In this document: positions 1 through 9,800 of the stretch, in pieces
Layout: each line of letters opens with the position of its first letter
How positions within the stretch are numbered: position 1 is the first letter of the stretch
From: Phoronis australis
Taxonomy: Eukaryota > Phoronida > Phoronidae
Direction of reading: 5' to 3'
Length of the DNA: 64,000 nt
Assembly (NCBI GenBank): GCA_002633005.1
Contig: NMRA01000754.1
Span: forward strand, 102,648-166,647
The notes under the pieces: generated by a model
The model's input: the letters and a program-made list of their open reading frames with translations, nothing else
Database searches by the model: none
Told to the model about the DNA's origin: nothing
Made by a program: the position numbers and the translations under genes

Positions 1-556
1 GCAACACGCATTGGAACATTCAGTAGACTAAGTTTGACAATGTCTACAGTCCCAGCCTAGAGTTGTGCCGCCATGTCAGTAAAATTTGTTGGTCTATGTC
101 TACCGCAACCACCACAGAAACCTTGGATTTCCACAATAACAGAAAGTCTAATGAAACTCATGGAATTGGTCTTCACTTATGGAATTACGAGTTTCTATCG
201 GTTATCACATATTTCAGTAGTAAATACCAGAGATTCTCAAACACAGATATATATGAGAAAATAAAATTGTAGCAAAAAAGTAGTTTTAAGATAATTATTT
301 TACATGTGTACATGTAAAATTTTCCTCAGCAACATCAACTTTAAGTTTACCTGAACAATATGGCTGCCACACTCGTGAACATAGTTCCTCGCTTATAGAC
401 ATGGCTCACAGACCCGATCAGCACAGTTCACCGACTCACAACATGGAGTCCGTGCACCATGTTGATAGGTCAGGAACGTAAGTTTTGTCTTGTGAGTCTT
501 GCTTGAGCAAGTTATTCTTTGGATGTTAATGTTTTACATCTCATTCTTAAGTGCTT
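1..556. other. 3' flank of the SLCO gene
   Basis: Expected 3' untranslated region and downstream DNA of the minus-strand transporter gene. No second gene, RNA gene or clear repeat seen. Confidence 0.5.
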
Positions 557-840
557 TTATAAGGGGGTAGTGTTGACACCGTTCTCATTAACACTTTCAC
601 GCGAGGCTGCAGTAACCTTGTCAGGATTCTCTCCTGGGTCCCCTGGTTTGTACAATAACCATGCTACCAGACCAAGTCCAAAAGACAGCACTTTCACTAA
701 AACAGTAACGAGCCCCATTTTCCACGCTAAGCTATCAATGCCATAATACAGGCAAGACGTCTGTTGTCCGCACTTCTCGCCCCAAACGATGCAGGCTGTG
801 TCAAATATGTAGCCGACAACAATGGGTCCGGGTATGGTAC
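557..840 (-). CDS. SLCO: SLCO exon 11, C-terminus and stop
   Basis: Residues about 597-690 and the TAA stop at 557-559. Acceptor TGTTACAG|GTACC. It encodes IPGPIVVGYIFDTACIVWG, then EKCGQQTSCLYY, the last hydrophobic segment (VLSFGLGLVAWLLY) and a polar cytosolic tail ending NTTPL. No canonical minus-strand AATAAA was seen between 1 and 556, so the polyadenylation site may lie outside the window or be noncanonical. Confidence 0.94.
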
Positions 841-3800
841 CTGTAACAACATGGTTGCAAATGGATCAGATAGACAACCTTAGATTTCATTTGGGGATAA
901 TTCCATTCAGCAACTAGATATAAAAATGTGCAGTGAAGAGGATCACTTTTCTTAATAGTAAAAATACAAGGTCAAGGTCAATACAAACTTACAACAGCAT
1001 TAAATTATTAGGCTCAATGTAAACCTTCAAATAACACAATCAGATGTCTGTGGCAATAGACATGTCTTCCACCAGGAATTGTTTTACTGGGGTGAGGACT
1101 AATTTGCCTGTGAAAAAATTAACGGGAAGTGCATTTCAACTTTACACTCTCCATCCATAATCTCACCTCTCACAACTTGCATTGAGCAAATGACACAATA
1201 TAAATGTGCACACCAAATACAAAATAGTTTTTGATAAGCACCATCAAAAGAAGCCTTGATGCATTCATCTGCACATGGAGGACTGTAAGCCTTACTGGTG
1301 ACTAATACATTAAGTCCTACCTAAAACCCGTGCTGTCACCCATCCACACCCAGTTGCTAGAGACCTCTGTGGGTAGGGTACGCACCTACAAAATGCATAT
1401 TATTACCAGCGACAGCCATGTTACAGAAGGGCAACATGACTTATGATAAGTATAACAAGTCTAGTCGCAGCTCCGACAGTCGCAAGCCCGTTACTGCAAA
1501 CGCGATGCTGTGTCTTGGAAAAGCTACAACATGGCGACAGACCTTATGTTGATATTTTATCATATTCATACTTAATGACTGCCTACACACGCCTCAATAA
1601 TGAACTGTCTGAAGTTAAAATTAAAGTTACGACTGTCTTGGCTAAGACTGGACTTCCAACCTTTGATAAAACAGGCCCATGGTCTTCCTAAGTAATGAGT
1701 TTGTCAGAGCTACTTACAGTATAGGTCAGCCACCCTTCGAAAATGTGGCAATTGTTAAAGGTCAATTTGGCAAGATTAACCATATACCACACAGCTTCTG
1801 CTTTCAGAATATGTTATTCATAAGTTCTTTACACATCATTTTAAGCGTTGGTAAAAAGTACAAACAATAAAAATGCAACAATTAACAATAACGGGAAGAA
1901 TATAAATATTCTTGATAAATCAAATTTCATGAAAATCCAAGAAATTTGCACGAGACCGTAGGAAACAAATTTAAAATAAAATAGCCAGAGTTAGGCACAA
2001 CAATGGTCAGATTTGATAGAAATCATCGTCTGTGGATGGCCAACTTAACAGGAACATTGGCCAAATCCTGCAAGGGTCTTCAGGAGAAACCACTGCAAAC
2101 GAAGGGCAAATTGCACGTTCATTGTGTACACATGTTTAAAGTGACGTTGTACAGACCTTAGAATGACCTGAATCTGCGGCGTGGCTACCATAAACATAAG
2201 GAAAACGAAGAGGAAGAGCATGACCATGAAGGCAGGCATGAGGTTACATGAGGTCACACACTTGCCAGTAGTGGCCTGAACTGTAGAGTTAGCCAGACAC
2301 GAACAGTTGGTGTAGATCTGGGAAAGAGAAGGCAACGTGGGCTGTGTGAATAAGGGTGAGATCGTGCAAGTCTGCCAGATATCACCATGAACCTTTTTAC
2401 AGATAAAGTGAGATGTAACATGAAAAATAGATTGTGGAAAGTCATTTAGCATTAAAGCAAAATGAAACAAGAGAATGTGCACATTTCCAGTCAGCCCTGG
2501 GACGGCGAGAATGTAATGTATTTTGCAAATCCGAGTCTGCTCAGGTGCATGCATGCAGCAATTTGTTATCTTCAAATCACTCAATGCATTACAACCAAAG
2601 GACTTAAACTCACCAACTTTCACTCAAATCTTGTGCCAAGCAACAGGCACTGCAATCTTCTGAAGGTTCGTTTGGAAAATTTCAAAAAACCGAAAGTTAG
2701 AGAACGGCATGTTATTAACCGCTGAATAGACATTAATTTCAGTTGCAACTTAGCAAGAACAGTGACACAATCCACAATGCTTTTCAAATGGCACGTAATA
2801 GGCCATTAAAAATAAATTTACCCATCGTCCAACCTGAGAAGTGTACACACCTTTGAATTCTGAGTAGTGGAACATCCAGCATGACATGGTGAAAAGTACA
2901 TGATATCACCAGCACATACTGGTTGATATATCTCCGCACTACAGTCACAGGCAGTGTTGCATGTTGAGGATAAGTTGAGCATGGAATGACTTGTATTACT
3001 GTAAAGAATGAATGATGTTGTATCACCACCACACAATGGCAGGTATAGGAATAGGTGGAATAAGATTTCATGGGGTTCCAATCATGATTTTTTTTCGAAA
3101 GGAAAAAAATTCGCTGAGGCCCCACGAATGGAATGCCCACGGTTTTTTAGTAATGCTCCAGGCCCCTTAAATCCACCTATGGTTATAGGTCTCTGGATTA
3201 CCTTGTTACCGCAAACACAGTGCAAATACCGGTAGCACTTCCGTAAGCTCAGAAATCATTTACAACCTAAGATTTCCAACCTGGTACAATCTGATATCAA
3301 CCTTAGTGGTCAAATTCAGGGCTTTTTAGTGCTGTAGTGGGACATAGGCGCACGTAGGCACAGCCAACCCCCTTTTGGCATTTGAACGTAGCGCCTACAC
3401 ACCGTAAGTAACGTTATAGTAGGGCGTAGGTGCACGTCGGCACATTATGCATTAAGACTTTTCCATGCAGTACAGCTGAATGTGAATGAGGATTCGGCGA
3501 AAGGAATCAGATGGCCAACAGACAATCAAAGGGCCACTGACGACAAACCACATGGGCGACTAAAAACACTGCCCGTATACATTTTTTGGGCATTACACAC
3601 CTAAATTTTCCTTTATAATTGTGTTTGGACCCCCTTCAAAGGCCGCTTGGAATGCACACGGACCTTTGGCTTCCTATATGTGTGGTTGGGCCCCCTTTCT
3701 GTGACATCCTAGATTCGCCACTGCAGACTCGAAGTGAAATACCCACTCGTGAGTTAAAAATAGGCCTACATGATTTTGAGAATTCAGCGCACTTTTAAAA

Positions 3801-6800
3801 TTCAGTGCTCAAGGTGATATGGTGGGCTTCGGGTGCCTAGTACTTACCTCTAATTTTACCACTGACTACTATACAGCACTGGGGCTTTTTTTGACAGCGT
3901 TTGATATTATAATCACTCCCGGTGGGCAAATAATGGCTTTAAACATGGGCTTGTAAGTGACTGCTCAGGGAAATTACCAACAGGAGACAATGACACGTGA
4001 GATTTTAAAATGTGAGACATGGTTGTCACAGCTTGGCACACAACTTGAATCTCAATCAAAAAATATTGTGACAATGAGTAGATAATTGAGCTAATGATCA
4101 ATAAAATACAATAAAATGAAGAATTTTAAATAAAATTCATCACAGTATTTTATTGTCACACTTTTGTCTAATAAGGTAGTTTGAATTTTTGACAGTGACA
4201 ACAGTTGCCAATATAGGTCCTGCCCTATTTAAAATCCAGGAACATTTTTGGAGGTATTAGATGATTCAAATACTTGTCCTATTAGTTCCTTTGGTCATGC
4301 ACACAAGTCACACCTCCCCATTGTGTTGTCCTTATTACTGATATCCATCTCCCTTGCCTAATTCCAAAACAAAAGAAGCCAGTCATTTAACTCCAGGCAT
4401 TGTAAAATGCAGCTATTGGAATCGGGTTAACCTGGGAAATACAAGTCATTCAACTTGGCCGTTGGATGACGTAGTACATGTAGCTAATGGGAAAAAATTG
4501 TCCACTCCCCCCTCCCCTCCCCTGGTGCTTGTGCCTTATAAAAGAGAATATTATGGGATGAGACGAAAATTTTACCACCCGATCACCGTAAATAGCTGAC
4601 TCCCACTCTATTGCACGCCCACAAAGGCTCTGCCGCAAATAGTCAAAACTAATGTTAACTTTGTACTCTTTCAAATTGAAACCTGTGTGAGTTACAAATG
4701 ATTCAAACCTCGTGAGGAATTTTTCAATCACTTGTCTTAATGAGGGAAATCGCATGATTTTTCAATATTCTTCTCAACCTGTTTTAATTCATGATGTTAC
4801 ATATATTTCATTGTTGTTTTATTACTTCATTGTATTATATTACTGTTTTTCTTGTTGAGGGCCCTCTTGGAAAGCAGTGCTATCACTGAAGAGGCCTCCC
4901 TCATTTTAAATATCACAATAATAAATAATACATAAATAAAAATGAGGCTGATATTCGGCACCCAAAATTGAGGGATTGAGGGCCCTACAATCACAACTTA
5001 CCCTGTCAAATAGTCGACTGTCACCCCAGCATACTGTGCATTGTCACATCCCATGATGAGAAAGAGAGACGAACCGACCAGCAGTGCCACTCCCAGACAT
5101 ATACTACAGTACCTGAGCATCTGACCACAGTCCATGTTCAACTTGTGCATGATAATCCCACTCAGAAGTGCCCCCCCGGTAGCAGCTGTAACCACTATGG
5201 CACCTGAAGATGAATCAATTAACCATGGCAGGTGTACTGTGAGACATGTCAGACATTTAGACCACACCCATAAAAGCAGTCTAATCATGGAACACTTAGT
5301 CTGAGTGACGTATGTCAGACATAAAGTGGAACTTGCACGCTATTTCTTCATCTCTGTGATTGCTTGGTCAAATTAGTTAGAAACACAACATATAGCGATG
5401 ATGTGAATATGAAGTAGGTTGAAAATTGCCAAATGTTTCTAAGAACGAGTTTCGTGTCGAAAATGAACTACCAGAAATCACTCAATCGTGTCCAGTATGT
5501 ATAGTGACATGGTGTTGTCGACCAACAACACTGCATGATGAGGGCCATATGAGCCCCTAACTTATGTCATGAGTGCAAAGCTCACCTATTTGCAGAATTT
5601 TTGTTTACACAATTACAAGATGCCAATGAATACAACTGCACTAGTGTAGATGATGTTCAAATAGTTCCTTCTATACATTAGCATAGTTATGAGCATGCAA
5701 ATAAATCTTTAAGACCGTGTCCTTACTAATCATGGTATGGTACACAATGCGATATAGTTAGACCACGTCCACAACATGAGAACTTCACGATACTTTGAAT
5801 TCATTCCGCTGCCGACTGCTTAACAGCGGCAAAAATCTTTCCAATTCCAAAAATGGAGCACTGACGTAGATATACTGTCGTTAGAAAATAAAATGGAAAC
5901 CAAAAATGTTGCAGTTCATGCTTTCATTAATAACTGCCAACAAATTGAAAACCACTAAAAATTCAGCAATGACGGTGTAAAAACCAAAGAAATAGTCCTG
6001 AATTGACAATTTTTTGCAAAATCTCAAATTAAAAACAGGTAGACAAAGAGCATTGTGGGTTAAGAAAAACGCGAGCACCAAACAATGTGTACCTGAGTAC
6101 GTGGACGATGCCGAAGCGCTTACGCTGAAGACACTTTCCAACAATTTTGGTAAGAACGAAGCATAAGCTCCCATTAAAAATCCCTCCATACTGTCGCTGA
6201 GAATGCACATAACATATGTTTTATTAGACAGCAGGTTTTTTAAAGCCAGTGGTAAGTCTTTGACAGTCTTTCCAAAGTTTTTCTGCAAAACTTTAGCATC
6301 GCTACCAATTTGAGCCTCATTAGTTCGTGCTTCTCGGTAACTCGCTGTGTCTGCAATCAAGCATACAACAATGTAAAGAAAAAATTGCAAATCCAATTCA
6401 ACGTTTTTTGCAAAACTTTAGCATTGGTACCAATCTGAGCCTCATTAGTACGTAGTTCTAAGTAACTCACTGTATCTGCAATCAAGCATACAATAATGTA
6501 AGAAAAAAATCACAAATCCATTTCAAAGTTTTTTAAAACAGCTTTGTTAAAATGGCTCTAAACCTACATTGCATCAAAAAAGTGAACTTTCGATTGAAAC
6601 CACTTACCACAGTGACTATAACAATTTTCAACTCGTTCGTTACTCAAGTGAAGTGATTTCTTCTAAATGGGCTTGCCAAGAACTGCATGACAATTTGTTC
6701 TTCCTCGAGACAATGCAATGCGAATAAAATGACGCCGCCCATGACAAGCCAACTTACAGAGCATGAGCAATGACAAAATGACAGTTCTTTCGAAGCACTG

Positions 6801-9800
6801 AAATCCCCTCTAATTTAAGTAATTATTTGACACCAATAATTAGTTACTGTACAGTAAGTGCTCTAAATAACAGGTTGACCTTCTATAAAAGGTGGATTTA
6901 TACATGCTTAAAGCATTGGTGAAATTAAAAATGACTGAGCATTAAGAGGAAATAGAAAAACAATCAGAATTATGAGGTAAGAGCGACAATGCAATGGTTG
7001 GTCAAGTATAGAGTTCACACAAATACAGCATTAACAAGGAGAGGGACAGCTCTGACAAAGTGTGGTGCATGTGAATACTCATCAGCTGTCTCATGATAGC
7101 CACCTGATGATCAGCTCAGAAATACAATAAAAGATCTGCTTTGATTCGTATAGCGAAAAAATTAAATTCTGAATGATTAACTTGTGTCTGGGTTCTGCTG
7201 GGGCAATGTGACCATGTGTAATGCATAAGATCAAATTTCTGCCTTTAGTCACTTTTCAGGAAACACACCCCCCGAGGACAACACAAAACAGAACAAGTAT
7301 TCAACAAGCTCACTGGGAAGTTGCCTTGCATATCCACTGAGTGGTATGGCAATGATCAACGCCAGGATGCCACAGATAACCAGTCCTAACCACCATGCAC
7401 CATACCAGCGGGGGTCCTCAGCACTCAAGTTTACACTAGAAAAAAGCAATAAAAGCAAACAGATGAAAAGATCAACTATATTGTTGATGTGACCACATAT
7501 TGCGGTGCAAACTGAAGCCAACAGGATTTTTTCATGCATCGATCTGTGCAAATAAACACAGATTAACAAGCAGTTTAAGGTTCTGGCTGAGAAGATAAGT
7601 GCTTTATTACATCCCATGGATTCTGAATAATCCAGCCCGGAATGTATTGAAACTCCACTTAAAATGGATGGAGTAACATCACTGACAGTATGAACAAAGA
7701 GTGGAGTTTAGCATTAATTAATGAAAAATTTGGATGATCATCCCAGAAATGTCAAGCCCTACTGTCCTTGTGTCCAACAAGACAAGTGATTGACTATTAC
7801 TTCATACCTAGCCATGTCTATTGCCCCTATATCTCCATACACTGTTAGAATCTGTCCAGTGCTCAGGTATCCAGCCGCAGGTCCAAGGATAGAAAAACAA
7901 TAAAGTAATGCTAAAATGAAGGAAACAGCAGAGCATAAGGCAAAGTCAAAATAAACAAAACAGCAACACATAATTGACAAACTTCATTAAATGATGCAAA
8001 ACCAAAATGAGAATTGCAGCAGGAGGGGAATTGTTTTGACATAGCACTGCTGCACACTAGAGTTCCATCATGAGCAAACTGACACATGAGGAAGCATGAT
8101 GAGTAAATTACAAACCATTGCTGCAAAAACGAGCACAACTACTAAGCCAGTTCCAACAAAAATCAACAACGCTGTCTGTGGGTAAAGATATTAATTATTA
8201 TTAAGCATAAACAGTCAGTAAATATGAAGATTTCTAACTCACAGGTATAAAGAGCAGAGCTGCTCTGCTTGACATTCTCATCAAGATAAACAAAGGTGAG
8301 GGTAAACATGGGTGACGCCCCAAAGCCATGGAGTAGTTGAGCCACTAGGAACCACCAAAAATAGTTGGAGAGGCTATTAGACTTCTGGCAGTCCATGTTA
8401 CTTGTTGCGTTTCTATCTGAAAATCACAGACAGTTTATGTTGGCAGTGAAATTATACAGGTACAATACTTTCATTACAAACTCTCTATCTTCTAGGGTAT
8501 TAAAAGCTAGATGCATTATCATTGACCTAGTTTGAGCACCAACACACTTCTGAGCTGGGTTGAACACGTAAAGAAAGATATGAGTGTTGCGTCAATTCAT
8601 CGCGCATATTACAAAACTTTAGTAGCATTTCTAGTGCAAGTGACCCCAAATACATTTAGAAATTGTTGCACAATTTGGTCACTTGCACTAAAAATTATGC
8701 ATGGTAAGAGGGCTTGAGTGTGGTTATAAGTTCAGGGTCCGTGGTAATGGTTTTTGTTTGTGTTATTAGTTAGATTATCCAGAAAAGGTAAGAGTTGGTT
8801 TTCATCCCGACTCAATTAGCAGGTCAAAGGTGAATCGGAAACACATGGTCTTGGGCAACAGCTTTTCTGTTCTAGCCATGTTTTAATGATTCGATCACAG
8901 GAATTTTCCCATAGACGGTAAAGTAGATAAGTGACCCAACTTTGCTGCTTCAGATTTCCCCCAGCGGATGAGCTTTGCCAGTTCAGGTGTTGGGGAGAAG
9001 ATGTTTTCAGACAATGTATTGGGCATGCATTAAAAAACAGAGGAAAGTTCTGATATCCAAAGCCAGTATTTTCGCAGACATAACATTGAGTGGTCTGGTC
9101 ACTGCCATGTTATCTTTACGATCGGAAAGTTCAAATTTGTCAGAGAAAATACTGCACTGAAGGTCCCTACCTGAGTGGAAAATGTGTGACAAATAGGGGA
9201 ATTGGTATAAGCTCAAAACTAATTAAGATAAAATGCGGGCCTGCGTGACTTCAAAATATGACTATTTCAAATCACTGATATCTCTTCAAAACACCTAGTA
9301 TCCAGATGCAGCAGTCTGGCCAGCAATAAAGGTAGTCACTATAACAAGGAAAACAGGAAACGATTTTATAATTTATACACCCAAAATTTGCACATGTATT
9401 GAATTTGCAACCATAACAACTAAATGGTGCCACAGTCGCAAAACCATGCTCAAATTTGAACACTGCCATAAAAATACAATGTATTTAATCAGAACATACA
9501 GATTTATGTGAAAGAGGGCTGGACAAGGGAACAAATCAACAAGCTCTCTGAGTCAAATGGCTACTCTGCCAACGCCTTACCTGGCACACATTTTGAGTCA
9601 ATCTTCGAGTCATACTCGTAGAGTCCTGTAGTAAACTGCGGCAAGGCGAAGAAAAGTGATCCAACACCCATGATGGCGCAGCCAGCAGCTGGAAGGTAAA
9701 TTAATACTGTCAAATAGTAAGAGTGAACAGGTGAAACCCCTTTTGCAGTGATTTATGTGAAATGATGAATTATGACTTTCTTATTAACTGTAAAAAGTTA

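Noticed and set aside
8115-8170. Extra hydrophobic exon between SLCO exons 4 and 5
   Set aside because: Exons 4 and 5 already join in phase and match the family; the extra piece has no family match.
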